This document shows positions 55,487 to 64,000 of a DNA stretch of 64,000 nt, one piece after another. The translations under genes and the position numbers were made by a program. Origin of the DNA: an uncultured Granulosicoccus sp. (lineage in GTDB: Bacteria; Pseudomonadota; Gammaproteobacteria; Granulosicoccales; Granulosicoccaceae); NCBI GenBank assembly GCA_937991945.1, contig CALKLO010000011.1:24344-88343 (forward strand). Direction: 5' to 3'. The notes beneath the pieces were generated by a model. That model saw nothing but the letters and a program-made list of their open reading frames with translations. It ran no database searches and was not told the DNA's origin. Within the stretch, counting starts at the first letter, position 1; the number at the start of each line of letters is the position of its first letter.

Positions 55487-57610
55487 ATGCATGATACTCA
55501 CAGCACGCCCTGTTCGCACAAACAACCTCTTATCTTGTTTGTATACGTAGTCGTCAAACATTGGACACTGGTCAGTGTGTTAGTCCTGAGCCTGCACTTG
55601 AGTTCCAGCTTAGCTAATGCCTCAGAGACTGACGACCACCCTACAGCCGGATCACTAAAGCTTCACCATCCAGATGGTGATATCGAGGCCATACAGCTCG
55701 ACGCCGACATGAATCTACATGTCACAGGCCTACTGGCAGAGTTAACCCTTAGCCAGACATTCCAAAACACGACTAATGAATGGGTCGAGGCCAGTTATTT
55801 GTTTCCATTGCATGAGGAGTCTGCCGTACAGGGCCTGAACATGCTCATAGGAGAACGCAAAATTGTCGCGCAAATTATGCCCACCGCTGAGGCCAACGCG
55901 ACCTACGAAAAAGCAAAGCGTGCAGGTCAGATAGCCAGCCTTGTCGAGCAACACCGGCCCAATTTATTCACGATGAAAGCGACGTCCATCGCCCCAAACG
56001 ATATCGTAAAAGTACAGCTGAGTATTATCCTACCGGTACAGGTGGTCGATAAAAAAATGCAGATGCGACTGCCCACCACACTAACACCACGTTATTCCAA
56101 TGCAAACACACCAAACCCGGCAACCATAGATTCAACGTTTACTCAGCAATCTGTGAGTAGAGGGCCACAAATTAGCATAAGCGCTACCTTTGAAACACGT
56201 GAAAACCGTAGCGCCGTCAGCAGCCAAACTCACGAACTACAACACACTGAACAGGGTTTTACGATACGTTCAGTTCCGATGGATCGTGATCTTGTTTTCG
56301 AATGGCCAATGGCCACGACAGATTTTACTACCAGTCAGGCTTACGTATCGACTCACAACGGTGATCGCTACGCACAAATCATAGTGACGCCTCCAGCACG
56401 TACAAACTCGATAGAAAATACCGCTCGAGAATTGTTGTTGGTTATTGATAAATCGGGCTCTATGGCAGGTGTCTCTATGGATGCAGCGAGGCAAGCTTTG
56501 CATTTTGCCATTGATGGATTGAAGCATCACGATAGGTTCAATATCGTCGCCTTCGATGATGAGTACTACCCGCTTTTCGACCGATCAAAAAAGGTATCTG
56601 ATCGCACGACTCAACAAGCCCGACGCTTTATCGATTCGCTAGTCGCTGACGGCGGTACAGAGATGCAGTCAGCCCTTGAATTTGCGCTGAATACAGAGAG
56701 CGATAATCGAATGGACATTGCTGACACTGCAAATGTACCAACGCTTCGACAAGTCGTTTTTCTAACCGACGGCAGTGTGGGTTACGAAGAGTCACTACTG
56801 AACACGATCCAACAACAATTGGGTAGGAGTCGTCTATTTACTATCGGCATTGGCCCTGCTCCCAATTCCTGGTTTATTAAAAAGGCTGCGCAGATTGGTC
56901 GTGGCACATCGCTTGAGATACAAAATTCATACGATGTAGCAGAGGCTGTCAACCAGCTCTTAGGCAAGCTTGAATCACCGGTGCTGACTGATATAACCGT
57001 TCAATACCCCGAAGGTTATGGCGAAATATACCCTAGCCACCTACCCGATTTGTACGCTGACAGACCTGGACTTTGGGTATCGCGTATTAGTGATGACGTT
57101 AACAGCATCATTGTTACAGGCACTCAAAATGGTCAAAGAATTCGTCAAACGCTAGCAATCGTAGACCCGTTAGCCGATGACGTTCAACCAACACAGACTG
57201 ACAGGCACTCACCGGCGGTTGCTATTCACTGGGCACGCAAAAAAATATCTAGCCTGCTGGATGAACAACGGTATTCACACGATACGCAATTGCACAAAGA
57301 CACCGTGACAGCCCTAGCGATGGACATCGGTTTAGTTTCACCCTATACCAGTTTTTTGGCCATCGACACGACGCACAGTAAACCTGCTGCGAGTACTCAG
57401 AACACGCACACCGTGGCAAATCTTATTCCGGCAGGCAACACCATGATGGCAGTTGTATTACCACAAGGTTCGGCAGGTGCTGACTCTTTCATGGTGTTGA
57501 GTTTACTGAGTGCGCTGCTCGGTATTATCTTATTAAAACTCTCTCGCAACACTGCGGGTGCAAAACGTCGCAGCTCACCCCTGCGCAATCACCTGCAGCC
57601 GTTAGCATGA
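55487..57610 (+). CDS. Marine proteobacterial sortase target protein (VIT and vWA domains)
   Basis: The 707-residue protein has an N-terminal export signal (hydrophobic 25-43, cut near LANAS), a VIT domain (about 65-190) and a von Willebrand A domain (about 315-495). The metal-site residues are all present: D321, S323 and S325 in DKSGS, T391 in DGGTEM and D428 in LTDGS. The C-terminus is a sorting signal: LPQGSAG at 658-664, a hydrophobic helix 667-687 and a basic KRR tail. Position 4 of the LPXTG-like motif is glycine rather than threonine. It is the presumed sole substrate of the sortase encoded next and would face the periplasm or surface. Confidence 0.92.
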   Translation: MHDTHSTPCSHKQPLILFVYVVVKHWTLVSVLVLSLHLSSSLANASETDDHPTAGSLKLHHPDGDIEAIQLDADMNLHVTGLLAELTLSQTFQNTTNEWVEASYLFPLHEESAVQGLNMLIGERKIVAQIMPTAEANATYEKAKRAGQIASLVEQHRPNLFTMKATSIAPNDIVKVQLSIILPVQVVDKKMQMRLPTTLTPRYSNANTPNPATIDSTFTQQSVSRGPQISISATFETRENRSAVSSQTHELQHTEQGFTIRSVPMDRDLVFEWPMATTDFTTSQAYVSTHNGDRYAQIIVTPPARTNSIENTARELLLVIDKSGSMAGVSMDAARQALHFAIDGLKHHDRFNIVAFDDEYYPLFDRSKKVSDRTTQQARRFIDSLVADGGTEMQSALEFALNTESDNRMDIADTANVPTLRQVVFLTDGSVGYEESLLNTIQQQLGRSRLFTIGIGPAPNSWFIKKAAQIGRGTSLEIQNSYDVAEAVNQLLGKLESPVLTDITVQYPEGYGEIYPSHLPDLYADRPGLWVSRISDDVNSIIVTGTQNGQRIRQTLAIVDPLADDVQPTQTDRHSPAVAIHWARKKISSLLDEQRYSHDTQLHKDTVTALAMDIGLVSPYTSFLAIDTTHSKPAASTQNTHTVANLIPAGNTMMAVVLPQGSAGADSFMVLSLLSALLGIILLKLSRNTAGAKRRSSPLRNHLQPLA

Positions 57611-58197
57611 AACTCTCCAGTAGCCATTCTACAAAGCTGTCCGTTGTGGCAGCGCTTGCCCTACTACTATCATTGGGGACAGGGTTTCAGGCCAGTTGGA
57701 TTTACGGCAAAGCTATAGCCGCACAAATTCTTTTACAACACGCGTGGCGACAAAGCCTTGCCAACAAAACGCCTCATAAACCCTGGTCGTGGGCTGACAT
57801 GAGTACCGTGGCCAGAATAGATATCCCCCACATTAAACGCACATTGATCGTACTCAGCGATGCCTCTGGTGAGGCGATGGCTTTTGGCCCTGGGCTTGCC
57901 GCAGGAGATGTCCAACTGCCAGCCCAGAGCACAATAGCGATCGGTGGTCATCGGGACACACACCTTGCCTTTCTAGAACACCTTCCTATTGGCGCTATTA
58001 TAAATTTGGAGAACACCGCCGGCGATTTTATACGCTACGAACTATTAGACAAAACCGTCGTAGACACGCGTACGCAAGAAATGCGAGTGGCCCAAAACCA
58101 ACCGGGTCTGGTGCTCATTACTTGCTATCCGTTTAGTGCTCGTCAAACGGGCGGTCCGCTACGACTAGTTGCCCGTGCCAGAATGCTACCGAGCTAG
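57607..58197 (+). CDS. Class GN sortase
   Basis: This is a Gram-negative sortase of 196 residues. An N-terminal hydrophobic anchor at about 10-30 is followed by the transpeptidase core with catalytic H115 (AIGGHRDTH), C173 (LITCYPF) and R186 (GGPLRLV). The start overlaps the target stop as ATGA, so the two are made together. It should cleave the LPQGSAG signal and join the target to an unknown acceptor; no lipid II cross-bridge like that of Gram-positives is known here. Confidence 0.93.
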   Translation: MKLSSSHSTKLSVVAALALLLSLGTGFQASWIYGKAIAAQILLQHAWRQSLANKTPHKPWSWADMSTVARIDIPHIKRTLIVLSDASGEAMAFGPGLAAGDVQLPAQSTIAIGGHRDTHLAFLEHLPIGAIINLENTAGDFIRYELLDKTVVDTRTQEMRVAQNQPGLVLITCYPFSARQTGGPLRLVARARMLPS

Positions 58198-58237
58198 CCC
58201 AACAAGGGGCTCTTGCCAGCCCGATTTTCAGGGCAAG
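58196..58237 (+). terminator. Possible double hairpin after the sortase gene
   Basis: AGCCC (58196-58200) pairs with GGGCT (58207-58211), and CTTGCC (58212-58217) pairs with GGCAAG (58232-58237). They are back to back between the sortase stop and the next ATG. No T-run follows, so the call is weak. Confidence 0.3.
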
Positions 58238-58253
58238 CAGGTATACTTCGACA

Positions 58254-59453
58254 ATGAAATTTTCATCTTTGACAGACCGCATCGTTAACGACGATTCAGA
58301 TAGCCCCCGCAAAATCGACCCATGGGCTGTGCATAATCTAGCTGTGCAGCGGGCCGCCCAAGGCGACGCTATTACCATGCTCAGCATTGGTCAGGAAAGC
58401 AACGAAACCACCCCTGACATAGTCGTCGAAGCCGCTGTTGATAGCCTTCGTTCTGGACGGCATCATTACGCGGATGTTCGTGGCGACGAGAGACTAAGAG
58501 CCGCTGTATCGTCGTACCACAATCGGCTAACGGGGCAATCCACGGCCGCGGACAACGTCACTATTTATGTCGGGGCTCAAAATGCCCTATTCGCTGTTGC
58601 TCAGGTGCTGTTAGAGAGCACTGATGAAGTCATTCTTGTCGCACCGTTCTACACCACTTATGAAGCGACCTTTGGGGCACCAGGCCCGCAGGTTGTTACC
58701 GTAAAAGTAGAAGCCAGCGACGGCTACCAGCTCAACGAGAAATCCCTTTTAGCGGCAATAAGTTCTAAAACGCGAGCTATCGTTCTAAATGCACCTAACA
58801 ACCCATTAGGCAGTCGATACACCGAAGATCAGCTCACGAAAATTGTTCAAGCCTGTGTCGACAACGATATCTGGCTCATCCTTGACGCTGTCTACATTGA
58901 CACCGTCGATGCAGAGTCGTTGGCGTTGCCCCACCATGTTCCGGGCTCTGAAAACATACTGATCACTGTAGGCAGCTTATCCAAATCACATCGCATGACG
59001 GGGTGGCGAGTCGGATGGGCAATCGGTCCTGACCCATTGGCTGAGCACTTAGGCAACTTGTCTGTGTGTATGCACTACGGCCTTGCGCCTTTCGTCATGG
59101 ACGCCGCAACCGTTGCCCTGGAAAAATCCGCTGAGACACCCGCATTGGTGCGCTCAGTGATGCGAGCTAGACGCGCTCTAGTTCTAGAATCATTGGTCGA
59201 TTTAGAACCCGTTCGTCTACTCGATGCAGGACAAGGTATGTTCGTATTGCTCGATGTCGAGCCACTAGGCACTGATGCCTATACGTTCGCTATGGAACTA
59301 TTGGCAGCACACGATGTGTCAGTCCTTCCATGTGATGGATTCGGGCCTGGCGGTCAATACCTGATACGAATAGGCTTGTGCGTCGATGGTCAACAGCTCA
59401 GCGACGCCTGTGATCGAATAAGGCAGTTTATCGCTGACAAGAAAACCAGCTAA
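58254..59453 (+). CDS. Class I/II aminotransferase (aspartate aminotransferase superfamily)
   Basis: This fold-type I PLP enzyme has 399 residues. The internal aldimine lysine is K244 in GSLSKSHRMTGWRVGW, the substrate carboxylate arginine is in the terminal QYLIRIGLC region and NAPNNPLGS marks the cofactor-binding asparagine. It resembles the aspartate/aromatic aminotransferase Ib group; the amino donor cannot be decided. It overlaps the convergent transporter permease by four bases. Confidence 0.9.
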   Translation: MKFSSLTDRIVNDDSDSPRKIDPWAVHNLAVQRAAQGDAITMLSIGQESNETTPDIVVEAAVDSLRSGRHHYADVRGDERLRAAVSSYHNRLTGQSTAADNVTIYVGAQNALFAVAQVLLESTDEVILVAPFYTTYEATFGAPGPQVVTVKVEASDGYQLNEKSLLAAISSKTRAIVLNAPNNPLGSRYTEDQLTKIVQACVDNDIWLILDAVYIDTVDAESLALPHHVPGSENILITVGSLSKSHRMTGWRVGWAIGPDPLAEHLGNLSVCMHYGLAPFVMDAATVALEKSAETPALVRSVMRARRALVLESLVDLEPVRLLDAGQGMFVLLDVEPLGTDAYTFAMELLAAHDVSVLPCDGFGPGGQYLIRIGLCVDGQQLSDACDRIRQFIADKKTS

Positions 59454-60139
59454 GCGGGTCTAGGTACTCGGTTCTCAAGCCATCTAAAAAACACAACGAT
59501 AACAGCCGTTAAGCAAATATAAATACCCGCGACAAAGAGCAACGGCTCGTATACACGATACGTTTCTTGCCTGACGATGGAGCCAACGCCGTACACATCA
59601 AAAACAGTGATTGTGGCGGCTAATGGTGTCGACTTGAGTGTTAATACAAACTCTCCCGCCAATGTTGGCAAGACATTCTGTAGGGCTCTGGGTAACCAGA
59701 TTCTTCGTAGTATTTTGAAACGACTCATGCCGAATGCTCGAGCGGCTTCAAGTTCGCCCTTGGGCACCCCCTTAAATGCTCCACGCATGACCTCGCCTTC
59801 GTAGCCTGCCACGCTAAGCGTGAACGCAAGTACCGCGTACGGGAATGCATCACGAAGTATGGGCCATAAGAACGATTCGCGAATCTCTGGCATCAACGGA
59901 AAGAGCGAGCCTAAACCGTAATACAACAACCACAGTTGAATCAGTAATGGCGTGCCGCGTATGACCGTACAAAAGCTACGTGCGATAGCCGCTAGCCATC
60001 TCGGCCCTGTGACTTGTACTAAGCCGATAGGCACAGCCAATATCATTCCGAAGAATATGGACAGGCTCAGTAGCTGCAGTGTGATGATAATGCCATCAAT
60101 AAATTTGGGCACGTACTCTGCCACCCAGTACCACTGCAT
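59450..60139 (-). CDS. Polar amino-acid ABC transporter permease (HisM/ArtM-like)
   Basis: This 229-residue His/Arg/Glu/Gln-type permease has the EAA loop GELEAARAFGMSRFKILRRIWLP and the SLSIFFGMILAVPIGL opening. Five helices are expected. It starts on the base after the second permease ends and closes the leftward four-gene importer operon. Confidence 0.93.
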   Translation of the reverse strand: MQWYWVAEYVPKFIDGIIITLQLLSLSIFFGMILAVPIGLVQVTGPRWLAAIARSFCTVIRGTPLLIQLWLLYYGLGSLFPLMPEIRESFLWPILRDAFPYAVLAFTLSVAGYEGEVMRGAFKGVPKGELEAARAFGMSRFKILRRIWLPRALQNVLPTLAGEFVLTLKSTPLAATITVFDVYGVGSIVRQETYRVYEPLLFVAGIYICLTAVIVVFFRWLENRVPRPA

Positions 60140-60862
60140 CTATACCAACTCCGGTTGCCCACGACGCGAACGCTTTTCTAAATAGCGAAACAACTGGTTA
60201 GAGATAAGCGTTATGCACAAATACAAGCATGCAGCCGCCAAGAAAAACATGAGATAGGATCGAGTTGATCCTGCAGCCTGTCTAGTAACAAGCGCAAGCT
60301 CAGAGAAGCCAACTACCGCTAACAGTGCGGTGTCCTTGGTAACAATCAGCCATAGGTTGGAAAGCCCAGGCAACGCAAACGGCAACATGGCAGGTATGGT
60401 GATGCGCCGTAAGATTTTCCAGCGAGACATACCAAACGCCTGTGCGGCTTCAATCTGACCAAGGGGTACTGCCAACATAGCGCCACGAATAACTTCTGTT
60501 GCGTAGGCTCCTTGGACAATGCCTAGAACAGCAATACCTGCAACCAAACCACTGATGTCGATGGGTCTGAAACCCATGGACTCAAGCATATGGTTGATGG
60601 CAGCTGTGCCTGCGTAGTAGAGCAACAGAATGAGAACTAACTCGGGAACAGCTCGAATCAGTGTCGTATATATTTCCAACAACCAGCGAGTCGGCGTTGA
60701 GCCATTGAGCTTGCCCAACGCACCAAACAATCCGATAAACATGCCTAATGCATAGGCACCGAGAGCTATCTGTAGCGTACTAGCTAGCCCCCGGAGCAGA
60801 TTCCAGCCCCACCCGCCATCCGAAAATGACAGGTAGTGCAAATTGGCAAAAAGATCGGACAA
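60140..60862 (-). CDS. Polar amino-acid ABC transporter permease (HisQ/ArtQ-like)
   Basis: This 240-residue permease is paired with the previous one. The first helix region is LASTLQIALGAYALGMFIGL and the EAA loop is GQIEAAQAFGMSRWKILRRITIP. It lies six bases after the binding-protein stop. Confidence 0.93.
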   Translation of the reverse strand: MSDLFANLHYLSFSDGGWGWNLLRGLASTLQIALGAYALGMFIGLFGALGKLNGSTPTRWLLEIYTTLIRAVPELVLILLLYYAGTAAINHMLESMGFRPIDISGLVAGIAVLGIVQGAYATEVIRGAMLAVPLGQIEAAQAFGMSRWKILRRITIPAMLPFALPGLSNLWLIVTKDTALLAVVGFSELALVTRQAAGSTRSYLMFFLAAACLYLCITLISNQLFRYLEKRSRRGQPELV

Positions 60863-60868
60863 GTTGTT

Positions 60869-61636
60869 TTATTCGCCGTAGATATCGAAGTCGAAGTACT
60901 TCTTGCTGATAGCGTCGTATGTGCCGTCTGCGCGAATCTGTTGGATAGCTGCATTAAACTTCTCACGCAACTCGTCTTCGCCTTTACGAATACCTGCACC
61001 GACACCGAGACCAAAGATTTCTTCGTTGCTTAAGCTCGCCTTGATTTCAAAGTTAGCGCCCTCGTCGCTTTCTAAGAAGTCTTTGAATGCTAACGAGTCA
61101 CCGACTACTGCATCGATACGGCCTGCGAATAAATCTTGGTTGTGCTCGTTAAAATCTTGGTAAGTTTTAACACTGTCAGCCATAGACTCGTAAGTCGCCT
61201 CTACGTAGTTCTGGTGAGTCGTAGATACCTGCACACCAATGATTTTACCTTTCACACTTTCTGGTGAACCATCGATATCAGAGGACTTAGGGGCAATGAT
61301 CGCAGCCGGCGTGTTGTAGTACTTGTCAGAAAAATCGATAGTCTTCATGCGCTCAGCAGTGATAGACATAGAACCCACAATGGCATCGATTTTCTTGGCG
61401 AGTAGTGCTGGAATAATTCCGTCCCAAGCGACTCCAACCCATACGCATTCTTCATTCATGGCGGCACACAGTGCGTCACCAATTTCAGTTTCCCAACCGA
61501 TGAAATCGCCGTTGGTATCCGCTTCGTAAAACGGAGGATAAGGTGCTGAGTCTAGGCCCAAGCGAACTTCAGCCATGGCAGTTGAGGCTGAAAAGCCTAC
61601 TGCTGCTATAGCGAGTGTTGTTAGAATTTTTTTCAT
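60869..61636 (-). CDS. Polar amino-acid ABC transporter, periplasmic binding protein
   Basis: This is a cluster F/family 3 binding protein, 255 residues from ATG 61636, with signal peptide MKKILTTLAIAAVGFSASTAMA. TTGGAG lies about 9 bases upstream; the frame's earlier start at 61651 would disrupt that site. Mature residues LGLDSAPYPPFYEADTNGDFIGWETEIGDAL and the Arg in SITAERMKTIDFS are typical of lysine/arginine/ornithine/histidine-binding proteins. The exact ligand is not decidable. Confidence 0.93.
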   Translation of the reverse strand: MKKILTTLAIAAVGFSASTAMAEVRLGLDSAPYPPFYEADTNGDFIGWETEIGDALCAAMNEECVWVGVAWDGIIPALLAKKIDAIVGSMSITAERMKTIDFSDKYYNTPAAIIAPKSSDIDGSPESVKGKIIGVQVSTTHQNYVEATYESMADSVKTYQDFNEHNQDLFAGRIDAVVGDSLAFKDFLESDEGANFEIKASLSNEEIFGLGVGAGIRKGEDELREKFNAAIQQIRADGTYDAISKKYFDFDIYGE

Positions 61637-61659
61637 TTTTACTGTCTCCAAAAAAGTGG

Positions 61660-62463
61660 TTAGTGGATGGAGGATACGAACGATCTGCAGCGATCACTCT
61701 CAGGTTCGTAAAAGACCTGTTGCGGTGTGCCACGCTCCTCCACGCGTCCTTCATGTAGAAAGATCACTTGAGTTGATACATCTCTGGCGAATTTCATCTC
61801 ATGGGTGACAAGAATCATGGTTCTGCCTTCATTTGCAAGGTCTTGTATAACCTTGAGAACCTCACCAACCAACTCCGGGTCTAAGGCCGATGTTGGTTCA
61901 TCAAAAAGCATAACACGAGGCTGAATAGCCAAAGCTCTTGCTATGCCTGCGCGCTGCTGCTGTCCACCCGATAGGTAGGCCGGATAAGCATCTCGCTTTT
62001 CCCACAGACCCACACGGTTTAAATAATGCTCTGCTCGCTCTTGAGCCTCCGCTTTGGACACGCCCAGCACTTGAACAGGGACTTCCATCACATTTTGTAA
62101 GACATTCATGTGCGACCACAAATTGAAGCTTTGGAAAACCATACCCAGCTTACTGCGCAGTCGTTCGACCTGTTTCATGTCAGCTGGGATGCGCTTACCG
62201 CGCTTCACAACGAATTTAATTTGCTCACCGCCGATACGCAGCTCGCCTTCATCAGGCTGCTCTAGTAGGTTGATGCAGCGTAAAAACGTGCTTTTTCCAG
62301 ACCCACTGGCACCGATTATGGAGAGTACATCGCCTTCGTGGGCCTCTAGAGAGACACCCCTGAGTACTTCCGTATCGTCGAACTTTTTGTGGATATTCTC
62401 AACGATCAACGCCTCAGCGGGTGAACGATGTAGTTTGAAATCTGAGGGTGTATCACTTGACAT
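61660..62463 (-). CDS. Polar amino-acid ABC transporter ATPase (HisP-like)
   Basis: This 267-residue ATPase opens the leftward operon. Walker A is GASGSGKST, signature LSGGQQQR, Walker B VMLFDEPTSALD and switch histidine VTHEM. It closely follows the HisP/GlnQ pattern, including the family's insert FNLWSHMNVLQNVMEVPVQVL that distinguishes HisP-type basic amino-acid importers. Order ATPase, binding protein, two permeases is common for this class. Confidence 0.94.
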   Translation of the reverse strand: MSSDTPSDFKLHRSPAEALIVENIHKKFDDTEVLRGVSLEAHEGDVLSIIGASGSGKSTFLRCINLLEQPDEGELRIGGEQIKFVVKRGKRIPADMKQVERLRSKLGMVFQSFNLWSHMNVLQNVMEVPVQVLGVSKAEAQERAEHYLNRVGLWEKRDAYPAYLSGGQQQRAGIARALAIQPRVMLFDEPTSALDPELVGEVLKVIQDLANEGRTMILVTHEMKFARDVSTQVIFLHEGRVEERGTPQQVFYEPESDRCRSFVSSIH

Positions 62464-62538
62464 GCGCAGAGTGTAATTGAAGGCAACAACACAGTAAACG
62501 TTTGACTTATAAAAGTTCTTGCAGAGTCGACACCCGCT

Positions 62539-63738
62539 TTACACAGGCGTCACTAAATCCCTCAGCCGACTATCTGCGTGCGTTTTCAGAAAGCTGTATT
62601 GAGGGTCTATCCCTAGTCCTGACACCAAAAGATGCCGATAAACGGCACGATAGTCCATGGTGTATTTTAAATCACCGTCAACGAGCTGACTCAAAGACGG
62701 CGCATTGCCAAACAAATCACCATTAACAGCGCCGCCCATTAGCATGTGGGGCGCAGCCGTTCCATGGTCAGTACCTTGCGAATTATTCTCGCCAACACGG
62801 CGCCCAAACTCGGAATAGGTCAAAACAAGGGTGTTGTCCCATTCAGAGAACGATTTCATCGTGGTAGAGAAGTCTGCCAACCCTTCTGAGAGTGTGCGCA
62901 TCAATCGCCCGTGCTGCCCTAGCTGGTACTGATGGGTATCGAACCCATCAAGTCGCACTCTATAAACAGGCGTCTGCACGCCCGCTGCAATTAACTTCGC
63001 CACCTGGCGTAACTGCTCACCAAAGGCCCCTGCCCTGAATGAGTTCACCGTTGCACCGGTGCCAATTTTTTCTGCCAAACCCGATAAGGTCACTTCAAGC
63101 GTATTAAGGCGACTCTGAACCAACGCCAAGGCTGCGTGCTTAATCGTCGTTTGTGTTTTATTGTCGGGCAACAGGCTTGCATCAAGCCGCTCAACCGATT
63201 GAAAGGATAACCACCTGCCCGAATCGCTGGCAAAAATATCCATATCTCCTGCCATGCTAATGCCATGAGGGTCAGTGAAACGATGCGCCAGCTGGTGCTC
63301 AACTGCCTCGGTTATCCACCCATTGCGTCTGCGTTGATTCTCACCATCTCCCGCCGTTTCCCACAAGGCCATTGATGCAAAGTGGCTGCGGTTAGCATTG
63401 GGATAACCCAACCCTTGAATCCACGCCATATCGCCGGACTCCCACAATGGCATTAAAGGCTGGAGTTGCGCATGCAATGCAGTTGCATCTGTGAGCGGAA
63501 GAATGCTCTGAGCCGATAAACCTAAGTTGGGACGAAGTTTGTAATAGAGATCATTTTGATAAGGCACAAGTGTATTCAAACCATCATTGGCACCCGCAAG
63601 TTCAACCAGCACTAGTCGACGATTGTGCGCCACTGAGTTCGCATGTGCCGAGCTCATTAAAGCCTGTAGGTTAAGCACACCCAAAGGTCCTGTTGCGCCC
63701 AACACCATGCGTTGTACAAACTGTCTTCTAGACGTCAT
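62539..63738 (-). CDS. DUF1501 family protein
   Basis: This 399-residue protein has an N-terminal twin-arginine-like signal (TSRRQFVQRMVLGATGPLG) and the DUF1501 features: LVLVELAGANDGLNTLVPY, GLGYPNANRSHFASMALWET, TYSEFGRRVGENNSQGTDHGTAAPHMLMGG. The fold is thought to be of the alkaline phosphatase/sulfatase type and the protein is exported. DUF1501 genes commonly follow a DUF1800 gene, as seems the case here. The function is unknown. Confidence 0.9.
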   Translation of the reverse strand: MTSRRQFVQRMVLGATGPLGVLNLQALMSSAHANSVAHNRRLVLVELAGANDGLNTLVPYQNDLYYKLRPNLGLSAQSILPLTDATALHAQLQPLMPLWESGDMAWIQGLGYPNANRSHFASMALWETAGDGENQRRRNGWITEAVEHQLAHRFTDPHGISMAGDMDIFASDSGRWLSFQSVERLDASLLPDNKTQTTIKHAALALVQSRLNTLEVTLSGLAEKIGTGATVNSFRAGAFGEQLRQVAKLIAAGVQTPVYRVRLDGFDTHQYQLGQHGRLMRTLSEGLADFSTTMKSFSEWDNTLVLTYSEFGRRVGENNSQGTDHGTAAPHMLMGGAVNGDLFGNAPSLSQLVDGDLKYTMDYRAVYRHLLVSGLGIDPQYSFLKTHADSRLRDLVTPV

Positions 63739-63776
63739 GATGATTTTTGCATAATAGGTTGAATGCCAATGCTCAT

Positions 63777-64000
63777 CTATTTAAGCTGAAAGGCAGGGTG
63801 TTTTGTCATTTCCTGCAATGACAATGTATCAATGGCTAGACCTGAAAAGTGCGGGATTAACAACTCATTCACACTCACCGACATCGAAGCTAATGAAGCC
63901 GTGAGTTGTTCTATGTTGTCCACTGTAGGTACCTGAGCAACAAGACGTGCACGCGCAGGTGTTGCAGGCGCGAAGCGCGCATCAATTATAATGTTAGCCG
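63777..64000 (-). CDS. C-terminal end of a probable DUF1800 protein (gene continues beyond window)
   Basis: An open leftward frame enters at the right edge and ends with TAG at 63777-63779. The last residues read SLQEMTKHPAFQLK, similar to the L-x-S-P-E-F-Q endings of DUF1800 proteins, and the gene lies 38 bases upstream of a DUF1501 gene, its usual partner. Only 73 or so residues are visible, so the family call rests mainly on context. Confidence 0.5.
   Translation of the reverse strand, partial: ANIIIDARFAPATPARARLVAQVPTVDNIEQLTASLASMSVSVNELLIPHFSGLAIDTLSLQEMTKHPAFQLK

Overview
The window reads as chromosomal DNA of a free-living, probably marine proteobacterium, most likely a gammaproteobacterium. 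The evidence is a glgC/glgA/glgB glycogen cluster, an MntR-controlled mntABCD importer, a Fur-box iron importer, and the proteobacterial dedicated sortase system, which is found mostly in marine Gram-negatives. PyrE and GlyA look more like alphaproteobacterial forms, so the class assignment is tentative. Genes are densely packed, there is no gap over about 200 bases, and I see no insertion sequence, prophage, CRISPR array, tRNA or rRNA.

Layout. 1-1134: the end of a GH16 glucanase facing a membrane module that lacks its expected sulfatase domain. 1183-11224: glycogen metabolism, with glgP-glgX leftward and glgC-glgA-glgB rightward from a shared control region; a 66-nt, 21-bp hairpin sits between glgC and glgA. 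11335-17268: a coiled-coil OmpA-like protein, nicotinamidase, a PfkB sugar kinase, a nucleotide cyclase-FHA protein, a 2OG-Fe(II) oxygenase and an SDR. 17279-22279 (leftward): mntR, pyrC, pyrE, an M20 amidohydrolase and a Kef-type antiporter, tightly spaced. 22398-25981: mntABCD, diverging from mntR. 26016-29152: a Fur box, a ferric-iron binding protein and its permease, separated by a strong terminator-like hairpin. 29173-33796: a DoxX-like/NDH-2-like fusion and a CocE-type hydrolase. 33822-39088: a dipeptide-type ABC importer with fused ATPases and a Tat-exported binding protein. 39164-41301: an SDR and glyA.

41413-50631 is the most unusual part. Five tightly linked genes encode a circularly permuted ATP-grasp/alpha-E fusion, a transglutaminase-like protein, a stand-alone circularly permuted ATP-grasp protein, a stand-alone alpha-E protein and a 1106-residue transglutaminase/DUF2126 fusion. 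These families have been predicted from gene context to form a peptide ligation or peptide-tagging pathway, but as far as I know their substrate is unknown. Here each of three modules occurs twice, and one ATP-grasp copy looks degenerate.

50652-52348 is an ABC-2 exporter. 52389-58197 is a complete dedicated sortase locus: sensor kinase and response regulator leftward, and a VIT/vWA target protein followed by a class GN sortase rightward. The rest holds an aminotransferase, a polar amino-acid ABC importer, a DUF1501 protein and the end of a gene that is probably DUF1800.
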